The notes beneath the pieces were generated by a model that did no database searches, was not told where the DNA came from, and saw nothing but the letters and a program-made list of their open reading frames with translations. 42,371 nucleotides of DNA from an uncultured Bradyrhizobium sp. (GTDB lineage: Bacteria; Pseudomonadota; Alphaproteobacteria; Rhizobiales; Xanthobacteraceae): NCBI RefSeq assembly GCF_936943645.1, contig NZ_CAKZJO010000020.1, positions 1 to 42,371 of the forward strand, in the 5' to 3' direction. Positions within the stretch are counted from its first letter, which is position 1. Each line of letters begins with the position of its first letter. The position numbers and the translations under genes were made by a program. Shown piece after piece: positions 25,797 to 34,580 of the stretch.

Positions 25797-27398
25797 TCAG
25801 GCGATCATGGGTTGCTTCATGCGCGACGGAGAGCCCAGGCGCTCCGCAATCTCGCGCGCTGCGGCGAGCGTCGTCATCGTTCTCTGCGCCAGCGCCGGCA
25901 TGTCGGCGGGTTGATCGGAGCGGAAATGCGCGCCGCGGCTTTCGCGCCGGCTCCAGGCCGAGGCTGCAATGAGCAGGGCCGATGCCGCCATGTTGCGGAG
26001 CGCGATGCTCGTGGCCTCGCGTTCGAGCGCGGCGAAGTGGTTCACGGCTTCACCGAGACCGTCGCCTTCGCGGACCACGCCGACATGCGCGCTCATCATC
26101 GCCCGCAGCCGCTTCACGGCCGCAGCATCCGGCGTGCCGCCGCGCGAAGCGACCGGTGCGTCGGGAAGCCGGGCCGGCGAGGGGAGCGCACGGCCGGCGA
26201 TGTCGTCGGCGATCCGCGCGGCATAGACCACGGCTTCCAGCAGCGAGTTCGAGGCGAGCCGGTTGGCACCATGCGCGCCGGTCGATGACACTTCACCGCC
26301 AGCCCAGAGCCCGTCGATCGAGCTTCTGCCGCGCGCATCCACCGCGACGCCGCCCATGTGATAGTGTGCGGCGGGCGCAATCGGGATGGCCTGCGTCGCG
26401 GGATCGATGCCGGCCGCGATGCAGCTTGCATGCACCGTCGGAAACTTGTCGGCGAAGCGTGCGCCCAGCGCCTGGCGCGCGTCGAGGAAGGCGCCACGTC
26501 CGGCCGCGATCTCGGCGAACACGCCGCGCGCCACGATGTCGCGTGGTGCGAGCTCGGCGAGCGGGTGGCGCGCCGCCATGAAGCGTTCGCCGTTGCCGTT
26601 GATCAGTGTCGCGCCTTCGCCGCGCAGCGCTTCGGTCGCGAGCGGTGCCGGATCGCCGCCGGTCATGATGGCGGTCGGGTGGAACTGGACGAATTCGGGG
26701 TCGGCAATCACGGCACCCGCGCGCGCCGCGATCGCAAGGCCCGAGCCGCTGGCCTCGACCGGATTGGTCGTGACGGCATAGAGATGGCCGATGCCGCCGG
26801 TGGCCAGCACCACCGCACGCGCGGCGAGCAGGATGGGCCGGGCAGAGGGATTGCCGGCTTCGCGCAACTGAAGCCCGGTGACCACGCCATCCCCGGTCAA
26901 CAGCGCCTCGGCGACGAGACCTTCGATGACGCGGATCGACGGCGTGCGGCGCACGGCATCGCTCAGCGCCGCGATGATCGCAGCGCCCGCGCCATCGCCC
27001 TGTACATGCACGATGCGCCGGGCCGAGTGTGCAGCTTCGCGCCCGACGGCGAGCCTGCCTTCGAGATCGCGATCGAAAGGAGCGCCATAGCTCAGGAGAT
27101 CGTGGATGCGCGGTGCCGCCTCGCGCGCGATGCCGAGCGCGACCGTTTCGTCGACGAGGCCGCCGCCGACGGCGATGGTGTCGGCAGCATGCGCTTCCGG
27201 CGTGTCGCCTTCGGCCACGGCCGCGGCAATGCCGCCTTGCGCCCAGGCGGATGACGCGCCCTGTCCGAGCGGCGCGGCCGAGATCAAGGTCACCGGCCGC
27301 GGCGCCAGCTTCAGCGCGCAGAACAATCCGGCAAGGCCGCCGCCGACGATGACGACGTCGTCGGTGCAGGTGAGGTCGTGGATGTCGTTGCTTATCAT
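25797..27398 (-). CDS. nadB: L-aspartate oxidase
   Basis: The 533-residue FAD enzyme oxidises L-aspartate to iminoaspartate, the first step of bacterial NAD synthesis. The FAD motif [18 protein letters not shown] lies at about 14-31. [13 protein letters not shown] is the conserved block near the flavin, and [16 protein letters not shown] and [20 protein letters not shown] are diagnostic of the aspartate oxidase/succinate dehydrogenase flavoprotein family. The last 100 residues form the helical C-terminal domain. GGAAAGC precedes the ATG. It lies 176 nt after nadA, with a palindromic repeat in that gap, and hands iminoaspartate to NadA. Confidence 0.97.
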   Translation of the reverse strand: MISNDIHDLTCTDDVVIVGGGLAGLFCALKLAPRPVTLISAAPLGQGASSAWAQGGIAAAVAEGDTPEAHAADTIAVGGGLVDETVALGIAREAAPRIHDLLSYGAPFDRDLEGRLAVGREAAHSARRIVHVQGDGAGAAIIAALSDAVRRTPSIRVIEGLVAEALLTGDGVVTGLQLREAGNPSARPILLAARAVVLATGGIGHLYAVTTNPVEASGSGLAIAARAGAVIADPEFVQFHPTAIMTGGDPAPLATEALRGEGATLINGNGERFMAARHPLAELAPRDIVARGVFAEIAAGRGAFLDARQALGARFADKFPTVHASCIAAGIDPATQAIPIAPAAHYHMGGVAVDARGRSSIDGLWAGGEVSSTGAHGANRLASNSLLEAVVYAARIADDIAGRALPSPARLPDAPVASRGGTPDAAAVKRLRAMMSAHVGVVREGDGLGEAVNHFAALEREATSIALRNMAASALLIAASAWSRRESRGAHFRSDQPADMPALAQRTMTTLAAAREIAERLGSPSRMKQPMIA

Positions 27399-27415
27399 GC
27401 TTTCCTTTCACTCCG

Positions 27416-27561
27416 CCGTCGTCCCTGCGAACGCAGGGACCCATACGCTGCGGCGGAAATTGTGGTGCGAAGCTGCGTGTTGCCTTTCTTCGCCATACAT
27501 CTTCCTGTGGTTATGGGTCCCGGATCTGCGCTCCGCTTCGCTGCGCTTGTCCGGGACGACA
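27416..27561. repeat. Palindromic repeat with R3-type left arm and R1-like right arm, inside the nad operon
   Basis: The left end GCCGTCGTCCCTGCGAACGCAGGGACCCATA is like family R3. The right end TATGGGTCCCGGATCTGCGC...CTTGTCCGGGACGAC is closer to the right arm of family R1. The two ends still pair (GTCGTCCC/GGGACGAC, GGGACCCATA/TATGGGTCCC). It fills the gap between nadA and nadB, both read leftward, so it must appear in any polycistronic mRNA. Confidence 0.8.
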
Positions 27562-27574
27562 GTTGCATGTGTTG

Positions 27575-28681
27575 CTAGTTCTTCAGATTGATCATCCGCT
27601 CGACCGAGCGTCGTGCACGATCCGCGAGCGCGGGATCGATCGTGACCTCCTCGCGCAGCGTCAACAGGCTCTCCAGAATGTTCGTGAGCGTGATGCGCTT
27701 CATGTGCGGGCAGAGATTGCAGGGGCGCAGCATCTCCACATCAGGCAGCTCGGCGCGGACGTTGTCGGCCATCGAGCATTCCGTGATCATCACGAGGCGC
27801 CGCGGCCGCTTGTCGCGCACCCAGTTGATCATGTGCGCGGTCGAGCCGGTGAAGTCGGCTTCCGCCAGCACGTCCGGCGGGCATTCCGGATGCGCGATGA
27901 TCTGCACGGACGGATCGGCCTCGCGAAATTCGCGCAGCTCCGCGCCCGTGAAGCGCTCGTGCACCTCGCAGGCGCCTTTCCAGGCGATGATCTTCACATC
28001 CGTCTTCGAGGCCACGTAAGCCGCGAGATAGCGATCGGGCAGGAAGATCACGCTTTCAGCGCCGAGGCTCTCGACCACCTGCACCGCGTTCGACGAGGTG
28101 CAGCAGATGTCGACCTCGGCCTTCACCTCCGCCGAGGTGTTGACATAAGCGACGACCGGAACGCCGGGAAATTTTTCGCGAAGCAGGCGGACGTCGGCGC
28201 CGGTGATGCTGGCGGCCAGCGAACAGCCGGCGCGCGAATCCGGGATCAGCACCGTCTTGTCCGGATTGAGCAGCTTCGAGGTCTCGGCCATGAAATGCAC
28301 GCCGCATTGCACGATGATGCCTGATTTCACCTTGGTGGCTTCGACGGCGAGCTGAAGCGAATCGCCGCCGATATCGGCGACGCAGTGGAAGATCTCCGGC
28401 GCCTGGTAATTGTGCGCGAGGATCACCGCGCCGCGCGCGCGCTTCAGTTCGTTGATCGCCTGGATCGTCGGCGCCATCAGCGGCCATTCGATCGGGGGGA
28501 TCACGTGGTCCACGCGCTCATAGAGCGGGGCGGTGGCGCGTTCGACCTCCGGCGTCCACTCCAGCGAGGGCATCGGCAGGGCCGGCTCGGTGCGCGCCGC
28601 TGCAGCTCGGGAGGAGGCGGTGGCGTGGCCCTGCGGCCGGTTGGCGAAGTCGTCGGGGCCGTAAATTCCAGCGATCGGCAT
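27575..28681 (-). CDS. nadA: Quinolinate synthase
   Basis: The 368-residue protein condenses iminoaspartate with dihydroxyacetone phosphate to quinolinate, using a 4Fe-4S cluster. [23 protein letters not shown] is the family's leading block. Candidate cluster cysteines lie in [20 protein letters not shown] and [38 protein letters not shown] is another conserved stretch. The ATG at 28681 has GGGAGG five nt upstream. A longer frame to 28777 runs through the regulatory region and is rejected. The first 70 residues are less conserved and contain an Ala-rich stretch. It is the first gene of the operon and is preceded by two probable NadQ sites. Confidence 0.96.
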   Translation of the reverse strand: MPIAGIYGPDDFANRPQGHATASSRAAAARTEPALPMPSLEWTPEVERATAPLYERVDHVIPPIEWPLMAPTIQAINELKRARGAVILAHNYQAPEIFHCVADIGGDSLQLAVEATKVKSGIIVQCGVHFMAETSKLLNPDKTVLIPDSRAGCSLAASITGADVRLLREKFPGVPVVAYVNTSAEVKAEVDICCTSSNAVQVVESLGAESVIFLPDRYLAAYVASKTDVKIIAWKGACEVHERFTGAELREFREADPSVQIIAHPECPPDVLAEADFTGSTAHMINWVRDKRPRRLVMITECSMADNVRAELPDVEMLRPCNLCPHMKRITLTNILESLLTLREEVTIDPALADRARRSVERMINLKN

Positions 28682-28704
28682 TGAAGCCTCCCTTGCATCT
28701 GTTG

Positions 28705-28719
28705 TGCTCCATTTGAGTA
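28705..28719 (+). promoter_or_regulatory. Probable NadQ operator, site 1
   Basis: TGCTCCATTTGAGTA is an imperfect palindrome (TGCTC/GAGTA). It lies 24 nt upstream of the nadA ATG. Read in this direction it is followed by TATTAGG, which is matched by TATTTGG after site 2, so conservation goes beyond the palindrome itself. The assignment to NadQ is inferred from the regulator gene in this window. Confidence 0.65.
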
Positions 28720-28780
28720 TATTAGGGGCCTGAATCATCCGGCCGAGATGGCCGGTGCGGATCTCATGGATGTCCAAATA

Positions 28781-28795
28781 TACTCAATATGAGCA
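28781..28795 (-). promoter_or_regulatory. Probable NadQ operator, site 2
   Basis: On the minus strand this reads TGCTCATATTGAGTA, matching site 1 in 12 of 15 positions, and continues TATTTGG. The two sites are inverted with centres 76 nt apart. The TATATT overlapping the right half could serve as a -10 box for nadA, so binding would block the promoter. That is inference. Confidence 0.65.
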
Positions 28796-29020
28796 AATCG
28801 AACCTAACACGCTCGGCTGAGGACCGCCAGATCCGGTCGCACACATTTTCGTCAACCCCGGATTGGCGTGCCGGGCGAGTCCACACTGAAATGCAATGCT
28901 CCCGCGAAAGCTCCCCGTGGATTGCAATCGCTTTTGGCTTGGGGTTTTCATGCAAGTGCATTAAATGGCACGTTCGCGGCCGCCGCTTGCCGAATCCGCC
29001 AATGACAGACGAGGAACACC

Positions 29021-30274
29021 ATGTCGACATCAGTGGGCGAACTTGCTCCGGCCTCGCGTTCCTCGAACTGGCGCACGCCGGCCGTCATCATCCTCTGTGG
29101 TTGCGCGATCGGCATGCTGGGTTTCGGTCCGCGCTCGGCGCTCGGCTTCTTCGTGCAGCCGATGAGCCACGAATTCTCCTGGGGCCGCGACGTGTTCGGT
29201 CTGGCGATTGCCGTGCAGAATTTGTTGTGGGGCCTGGGCCAGCCGTTCGCCGGCGCGGTCGCCGATCGTTTCGGCCTGTTTCGGGTGATGTGCGTCGGCG
29301 CGCTGCTCTATGCCGGCGGCCTCTTGCTGATGCGCTACTCCACGACGCCGCTGTCGCTCGACATCGGTGCGGGCGTCATGGTCGGCTTTGGTCTTGCCGG
29401 CTGCTCCTTCAATCTGGTGCTGTCGGCGTTCACCAAGCTGCTGCCGGCCGAGAAGCGCGGTCTCGCGCTCGGTGCGGGCACCGCGGCAGGCTCGTTCGGT
29501 CAGTTCCTGTTCGCGCCGATCGGTGTCGCGCTGATCGACAATTTCGGCTGGCAGCAGGCGCTCTCCGTGTTCGGCTTCCTGATGCTGCTGATCATCCCAC
29601 TGTCGATGGCGCTCTCGACGCCGCCGGTCGCGCATGCGGCGAACGCTGCGCCGGCGGACGAGCAGACCTTCACCCGGGCGCTTGCCGAAGCCTTCGGCCA
29701 CCGCTCCTATGTGCTGCTGGTGCTCGGCTTCTTCACCTGCGGCTTCCAGCTCGCCTTCATCACCGTGCATCTGCCGGCCTTCCTGGTCGATCGCGGCATC
29801 ACCGCGCAGACCGGCGGCTGGGTGATCGCGGCGATCGGCCTGTTCAACATCATCGGCTCGCTCAGCGTCGGCTATCTCCAGAACAGCGTGCCCAAGCGCT
29901 ACATCCTCTCCGTCATCTATTTCACGCGTGCGCTTGCGACGCTCGCCTTCATCTCGTTCCCGATCACGCCGTTCTCGGCGATCGCGTTCGGCGCGGTCTC
30001 CGGCCTGACCTGGCTGTCCACGGTGCCGCCGACCTCGGCGCTGGTGGCGCTGATGTTCGGCACGCGCTGGCTTGCGACGCTCTACGGCTTCGCCTTCGTC
30101 AGCCATCAGGTCGGCGGCTTCCTCGGTGTCTGGCTCGGGGGCATCGTGTTCGAGAAGTTCGGTTCCTACACGCCGATCTGGTGGCTCTCGATCCTGTTCG
30201 GCGTGCTCTCGGCGCTGATCAATCTTCCGATCGTGGAGAAACCCGTCGAGCGAGCGGTTGCGCAGCCGGCCTGA
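29021..30274 (+). CDS. MFS transporter
   Basis: The 417-residue protein has about twelve membrane spans in two halves, with a hydrophilic central loop (about residues 200-225). GAVADRFGLFRVM after span 2 is the conserved MFS loop motif between spans 2 and 3. The family moves small solutes by proton symport or antiport across the cytoplasmic membrane. The substrate is unknown; the general look is of the oxalate/formate or monocarboxylate type. GAGGA precedes the ATG. It shares its upstream region with nadA, including two NadQ-like sites, so a role in uptake of an NAD precursor is possible but unproven. Confidence 0.9.
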   Translation: MSTSVGELAPASRSSNWRTPAVIILCGCAIGMLGFGPRSALGFFVQPMSHEFSWGRDVFGLAIAVQNLLWGLGQPFAGAVADRFGLFRVMCVGALLYAGGLLLMRYSTTPLSLDIGAGVMVGFGLAGCSFNLVLSAFTKLLPAEKRGLALGAGTAAGSFGQFLFAPIGVALIDNFGWQQALSVFGFLMLLIIPLSMALSTPPVAHAANAAPADEQTFTRALAEAFGHRSYVLLVLGFFTCGFQLAFITVHLPAFLVDRGITAQTGGWVIAAIGLFNIIGSLSVGYLQNSVPKRYILSVIYFTRALATLAFISFPITPFSAIAFGAVSGLTWLSTVPPTSALVALMFGTRWLATLYGFAFVSHQVGGFLGVWLGGIVFEKFGSYTPIWWLSILFGVLSALINLPIVEKPVERAVAQPA

Positions 30275-30315
30275 TCGGCTAAACATCCCCGACAAACAAG
30301 TCAGGGAGTTCAGTC

Positions 30316-31302
30316 GTGGCCACATTCAAGGCGATCAGGATCGACAAGGCGGACAAGGGCACCACCGCCGCGCTGACGCAGTTCGATGAAGCCGAGCTGA
30401 TGGACGGCGACGTCACCGTCCGTGTCGAATGGTCGACGCTGAACTACAAGGACGGCCTTGCGCTCACCGGCAAGGCGCCGGTGGTGCGCCGCTTCCCGAT
30501 GATTGCGGGCATCGATTTCGCCGGCACGGTCGAGGCGTCCTCGCATCCGCAGTGGAAAGCCGGCGACAAGGTCGTCTGCACCGGCTGGGGCATGGGCGAG
30601 ACCCATCTCGGCGCCTATGCCGAGAAGGCGCGGGTGAAGGGCGACTGGCTGGTCGCGCTGCCGCAGGGCCTGTCGGCGCGCGATGCCATGGCGATCGGCA
30701 CCGCCGGCTTCACCGCCATGCTCTCGGTGCTGGCGCTGGAGAAGCACGGCCTGTCGCCGAAGAGTGGTCCGGTGGTGGTGACGGGTGCCGCCGGCGGCGT
30801 CGGCTCGGTCGCGATCGCCGTGCTCTCGAAGCTCGGCTACCACGTCATCGCCTCGACCGGCCGCGCCGCGGAGGCCGACTATCTGAAGCACATCGGCGCT
30901 GCCGAAATCATCGATCGCAACGAGCTATCGGCCCCGGCAAAGCCCCTGGCGAAGGAGCGCTGGGCGGGCGGCGTCGACAGCGTCGGCTCGACCACGCTGG
31001 CGAATCTGCTGTCGATGACGAAATACGGCGGGGCGATCGCGGCCTGCGGCCTGGCGGCCGGCATGGACCTGCCGTCGTCTGTCGCACCCTTCATTTTGCG
31101 CGGGGTGTGCCTTCTGGGCATCGATTCCGTGATGTGCCCGATCGAGCCGCGAAAGGCTGCCTGGCAACGCCTGGCCTCGGACCTTGATCGGACAAAACTA
31201 TCTGAAATCACTAAAGAAATTCAGCTCGATGCGGTTCCGGAATGGGGCGCGAAAATCCTGGCGGGCCAGGTCCGCGGTCGAATCGTGGTAAAAATTGTTT
31301 AA
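30316..31302 (+). CDS. Acryloyl-CoA reductase/YhdH-AcuI family oxidoreductase
   Basis: The 328-residue zinc-free medium-chain dehydrogenase has [17 protein letters not shown] and [12 protein letters not shown], typical of the YhdH/AcuI group. The nucleotide-binding motif [15 protein letters not shown] favours NADPH. AcuI reduces toxic acryloyl-CoA to propionyl-CoA during 3-hydroxypropionate or DMSP breakdown; YhdH has the same activity. It starts at a GTG with AGGGAG seven nt upstream and lies 41 nt behind the MFS gene on the same strand, so the two may form an operon. The cysteine and histidine ligands of zinc-dependent members are absent, as expected. Confidence 0.92.
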   Translation: MATFKAIRIDKADKGTTAALTQFDEAELMDGDVTVRVEWSTLNYKDGLALTGKAPVVRRFPMIAGIDFAGTVEASSHPQWKAGDKVVCTGWGMGETHLGAYAEKARVKGDWLVALPQGLSARDAMAIGTAGFTAMLSVLALEKHGLSPKSGPVVVTGAAGGVGSVAIAVLSKLGYHVIASTGRAAEADYLKHIGAAEIIDRNELSAPAKPLAKERWAGGVDSVGSTTLANLLSMTKYGGAIAACGLAAGMDLPSSVAPFILRGVCLLGIDSVMCPIEPRKAAWQRLASDLDRTKLSEITKEIQLDAVPEWGAKILAGQVRGRIVVKIV

Positions 31303-31313
31303 CCGCGTTCAGA

Positions 31314-31372
31314 CTTTACCAACCAAGCTGCTTCAATGTCGCCTTGGTTAGTATGGTAAGCAGCGGGTAAAG
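31314..31372. other. Nested inverted repeat between acuI-like gene and exported protein gene
   Basis: CTTTACC-AACCAAG, a loop of 15 nt, CTTGGTT, then 16 unpaired nt and GGTAAAG give a two-part stem. No T tract follows, so it is not a classic terminator. It is close upstream of the gene starting at 31416 and could be an operator or an mRNA structure. Nothing more can be said. Confidence 0.5.
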
Positions 31373-31415
31373 AGATAAGGCATCGCCCGCTGCGGGGGTT
31401 GGTTCGGAGTTGAGC

Positions 31416-32015
31416 ATGCTTGCGCGTATTGTGTTGGGGGCTGTCACGGCGGCGGCGACGATTGCGCCGGCCATTGCCGGAAGCATGAACGCCGACGAGG
31501 CGCGTCGCTTCGTGGCCGGCAAAGTGTTTGCCTTCACCTGTTTCGACGGCACCCGCGGTGCAGGCCGCATTCTCGACGATCTCGGTGCCGCCGGTGCGGT
31601 GCAGTTCTCGGGTGCAGGCCCGGTCAAGCATCTCAGGCTCCCCGGCAACACGCTCCAGATCCGCGGCCAGAACGTCTGCGCCTCGATCAAGGGCATTCCG
31701 TTCGAGCCCTGTTTCAACCTTGAAAAGACCGATGATCGCAGCTTCCGCGGCTCGGTCTCCGGCATGGGCTTCGCCTATTGCGACTTCCACCATCAGGGCG
31801 GCAACCAGATGCTGATGGCGCGCGCCGCGGCGCGGCCGCGCTCGCTGCACAGGGCGGAGCACACCGGTTCGGTCGGCTCGTCCAACACCGAAGTCGCCGC
31901 GCGCGTGGAGACGCCGCGTGTCGAGAGCAGCCGGTTGGAGCCGGTGAAGGCTGAAGTCAGGTCCGAGCCGGCCAAGAACGAGGCTCCGCTGGAGCTGCGC
32001 CGTTCGACCCAGTGA
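31416..32015 (+). CDS. Exported four-cysteine hypothetical protein
   Basis: The 199-residue protein from the ATG at 31416 has GGAG seven nt upstream. A signal peptide (MLARIVLGAVTAAATIAPAI, cleavage near AGS) leads to a compact domain of about 110 residues with four cysteines (C42, C88, C99, C122) that could form two disulfides in the periplasm. The last 70 residues are polar, rich in Arg, Glu, Ser and Pro, and probably disordered. I do not recognise a family. It is followed by a strong hairpin terminator and appears to be monocistronic. Confidence 0.8.
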   Translation: MLARIVLGAVTAAATIAPAIAGSMNADEARRFVAGKVFAFTCFDGTRGAGRILDDLGAAGAVQFSGAGPVKHLRLPGNTLQIRGQNVCASIKGIPFEPCFNLEKTDDRSFRGSVSGMGFAYCDFHHQGGNQMLMARAAARPRSLHRAEHTGSVGSSNTEVAARVETPRVESSRLEPVKAEVRSEPAKNEAPLELRRSTQ

Positions 32016-32071
32016 GGCGGCCCTGCGGGACAGTCCGCGCCCCTTGTCGTTGAAGACCCTCATCGAACACG

Positions 32072-32107
32072 AAGCCGCCGCGCCGTAGTCATACGGACGG
32101 CGGCTTT
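32072..32107 (+). terminator. Hairpin terminator after the four-cysteine gene
   Basis: AAGCCGCCG and CGGCGGCTT form a perfect nine-pair stem, extended inside by CCGT and ACGG around a short loop, followed by TTCAT. The U tract is weak, but position and stem strength fit a terminator. Confidence 0.68.
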
Positions 32108-32178
32108 CATGCGTTGGTAGCGGTTCGCGCTCCAGTTTGCGTACGGCCGGGGGGCGCGGCCCGATAAAGGGTTCAACG

Positions 32179-32412
32179 ATGTCGCTGTACTTTTTCCGCA
32201 TCAGTACCGGCCGCTATTCCGGCGCCGCCGACCAGCCGTACGAGTTCGAGGATCGCGCTGCCGCCTGGACCGAGATGACGGAGGTCTGCGCCAACCTGCT
32301 CGGTGGCATCGCGCGCAGCCTGAAGCCGAACGCCGAATGGTGTATGGAGCTGCTCGACGAGAACAAGCAGCCGGTGTTTCGCATCAGTCTCGTCGGCGAG
32401 AGCGTACGCTGA
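32179..32412 (+). CDS. DUF6894-like small protein
   Basis: The 77-residue protein from the ATG at 32179 has AAAGGG about seven nt upstream. MSLYFFRISTGRYSG opens it, followed by a helix with DRAAAWTEMTEVCANLLGGIAR and strands WCMELLDENKQPVFRISLVGE. This small alpha/beta layout (YFFR...D...A....A....E.......W...V.D..G..VF.I) is that of the DUF6894 family, abundant in Bradyrhizobium and of unknown role. The upstream ATG at 32137 is rejected because it lacks a ribosome site. It stands alone between a terminator and the first chemoreceptor gene. Confidence 0.82.
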   Translation: MSLYFFRISTGRYSGAADQPYEFEDRAAAWTEMTEVCANLLGGIARSLKPNAEWCMELLDENKQPVFRISLVGESVR

Positions 32413-32642
32413 CGATTGCAGTCGGTGCGACCGGCGGCAACGACGCCTATGCGTGCAAATCCGCGAAATCCGTTTCGCCACACGCAAAAGCTGCGAAGGG
32501 TCAGGCGGCTGGGCTGCCTTTCAGTATTTCTACTTAGACTCGCCGAGGCTCCGCTTAACGTTAATGAGGAACCTCGTTGTTAGCATTTCCGGGTTGTGCG
32601 CGCGCTTCGTCGCGGCAAATGCGTACCTCCAAGGATACTTCG

Positions 32643-34385
32643 ATGATGTTCATTCAGAACCTGCGAATTGGCACCAAGCTGGCGATCACCTCCGCGCTGA
32701 CCATCGGGCTCGTCGCGCTGATGATCTTTCTCCAGATGAACGGAGATGCCGAGGTTCAGAAGCTCGGCAATGCCGCTTCGGGACAGCAGGCGATCGCGCA
32801 AAACGCCGCGGAAGCGAAGGCATCGGTCCGGGGCATGCAGATCGGCATTCGCGACATCATGACCTCTGCCTCGCCGGCCGAGATGCAGAAGGCGGTCGCC
32901 TATTTCAACGACCGGCAGACCGCAGCCACGAAATTCGCGAGCGAAATGGCAAAGCTGTCGCGCTCGCCGGAGAATCGCAAGCGGATCGATCGCCTCACCG
33001 TGTTGATCGGCGAGTTCGGCAAGGGCCAGAAGCAGATCGAGGCCATCCGCAAGCAGGAGCTCGCGCTGGAAGGGAAGAGGGATGCGGAAACGGCGGAGCA
33101 GTTTGCCAAGCTTACGAGTGATATCGATCACATCCGCAAGGGAACGCTGGCGCCGATCAACACAGAGATTTCCGATCTCGCCAACCAGATCACCGATTTC
33201 GCCAAGCAGAGGAGCGTCGAGGCCCGCGCGGCAGCGGAAACCGAGGCTGCATCGGTTGCCCGGACATCATTGATAACAGGCGCGCTGGTCGCGCTCGTCC
33301 TGATCGCGACGTGCATCTTCTCCGTCTTCAGCATCGCGCGGCCCATGCGTGCGCTGACATTGGCGATGGAAAAGCTTGCCGGCGGCGACTTCTCGGTCGT
33401 GCTCCCCGGCCTTGGCCGCAAGGACGAAGTCGGCGAGGTCGCAGGTGCCGTGGAGAAATTCAAGGTCGTGTCCGAGCAGAAGGCACGCGAGGAAGCGGAA
33501 GCCAAGGTACGGCAGGACGCGATCGCGGCCGAGCAGCGCAAGGCCGAAATGCGCAAGCTCGCGGACACGTTCGAGTCCGCGGTCGGCGAGATCGTCGGCA
33601 CGGTGTCCTCGGCCTCGACCGAGCTCGAGGCCTCCGCCACCACGTTGACCTCGACCGCTGAGCACACGCAGGAGCTCACCGCTCTGGTCGCGGCCGCGTC
33701 CGAAGAAGCTTCCACCAACGTGCAGTCGGTGGCTTCGGCGACCGAGGAGCTGTCGTCCTCGATCAACGAGATCAGCCGGCAGGTGCAGGAATCCGCGCGC
33801 GTCGCAAGCGAGGCGGTCGGCCAGGCCCGCACCACGACCGAGCGTGTCGGCGAACTGTCGAAGGCGGCGGCGCGGATCGGCGACGTCGTCGAACTCATCA
33901 ACACCATCGCCGGCCAGACCAATCTTCTGGCGCTCAACGCAACCATCGAGGCCGCGCGCGCCGGCGAGGCGGGCCGCGGCTTTGCCGTGGTCGCGTCCGA
34001 GGTCAAGGCGCTCGCGGAGCAGACGGCGAAGGCGACCGGCGAGATCGGCCAGCAGATCGCCAGCATCCAGACCGCGACCGAGCATTCGGTCGGCGCCATC
34101 AGGGACATCAGCGACACCATCGAGAAGCTGTCGGAGATCTCATCGACCATCGCCGCGGCCGTCGAAGAGCAGGGCGCGGCCACGCAGGAAATTTCCCGCA
34201 ACGTGCAACAGGCTGCGAAAGGCACCCATCAGGTGTCCTCCAACATCACCGACGTGCAGCAGGGCGCGAGCGAGACCGGTTCGGCGTCCTCGCAGGTGCT
34301 GGCGGCGGCGCAATCGCTGTCCGGTGACAGCAATCGCCTCAAGCTCGAGGTCGGAAAATTCCTCGGAACCGTGCGCGCCGCCTGA
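32643..34385 (+). CDS. Methyl-accepting chemotaxis protein (1 of 3)
   Basis: The 580-residue receptor has a first membrane span at about 13-31, a periplasmic helical domain of about 170 residues, a second span near 205-228, a HAMP domain ([20 protein letters not shown]) and a long cytoplasmic coiled coil. The signalling tip reads [33 protein letters not shown]. Such receptors bind a ligand outside and control CheA through CheW inside. No C-terminal CheR/CheB docking pentapeptide is present; it ends FLGTVRAA. The start was chosen for AAGGA seven nt upstream; a second ATG follows directly. The ligand is unknown. It heads a cluster of three tandem receptors. Confidence 0.95.
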   Translation: MMFIQNLRIGTKLAITSALTIGLVALMIFLQMNGDAEVQKLGNAASGQQAIAQNAAEAKASVRGMQIGIRDIMTSASPAEMQKAVAYFNDRQTAATKFASEMAKLSRSPENRKRIDRLTVLIGEFGKGQKQIEAIRKQELALEGKRDAETAEQFAKLTSDIDHIRKGTLAPINTEISDLANQITDFAKQRSVEARAAAETEAASVARTSLITGALVALVLIATCIFSVFSIARPMRALTLAMEKLAGGDFSVVLPGLGRKDEVGEVAGAVEKFKVVSEQKAREEAEAKVRQDAIAAEQRKAEMRKLADTFESAVGEIVGTVSSASTELEASATTLTSTAEHTQELTALVAAASEEASTNVQSVASATEELSSSINEISRQVQESARVASEAVGQARTTTERVGELSKAAARIGDVVELINTIAGQTNLLALNATIEAARAGEAGRGFAVVASEVKALAEQTAKATGEIGQQIASIQTATEHSVGAIRDISDTIEKLSEISSTIAAAVEEQGAATQEISRNVQQAAKGTHQVSSNITDVQQGASETGSASSQVLAAAQSLSGDSNRLKLEVGKFLGTVRAA

Positions 34386-34411
34386 CGGCGACGTCTCCCG
34401 ACAAGGAATCT

Positions 34412-34443
34412 GCAACCGCCGCGCGTGACTGCGCGGCGGTTGC
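34412..34443 (+). terminator. Perfect 13-bp hairpin after the first chemoreceptor
   Basis: GCAACCGCCGCGC-GTGACT-GCGCGGCGGTTGC is a perfect 13-pair stem with a 6-nt loop, 26 nt after the stop. No T tract follows, so termination by this element alone is uncertain. It may protect the mRNA end. Confidence 0.6.
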
Positions 34444-34580
34444 GCGCATTGGCGGTCCATCGCCGCGATTTCAATGCGCAGGGTTAACCTTCCGGAAAAG
34501 CGATGCGGGCATGATTGCCGTAATTTCCCGGGCGCCGAGTCGCCTATCGCGTATTGCGTCTCAATCGTTGGAGCAGGTTC

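Larger units (their letters stand above)
28682..29020. other. Divergent regulatory gap between nadA and the MFS gene
   Basis: These 339 nt hold two NadQ-like sites in the nadA-proximal third. The rest, about 28800-29010, carries no repeat family and no ribosome-preceded frame. A frame open from 28789 runs into the MFS gene in another register and is judged spurious. It presumably contains promoters facing both ways. Confidence 0.55.

Noticed and set aside
28682..28777. Longer nadA reading frame starting at 28777
   Set aside because: The extension would be translated from the operator region and lacks a ribosome site, whereas GGGAGG is placed perfectly for the ATG at 28681.
28789..30282. Plus-strand open frame starting in the nadA-MFS gap
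   Set aside because: It begins with a tempting ATGAGC but has no ribosome site and runs through the MFS gene in the wrong register as an Arg-rich product.
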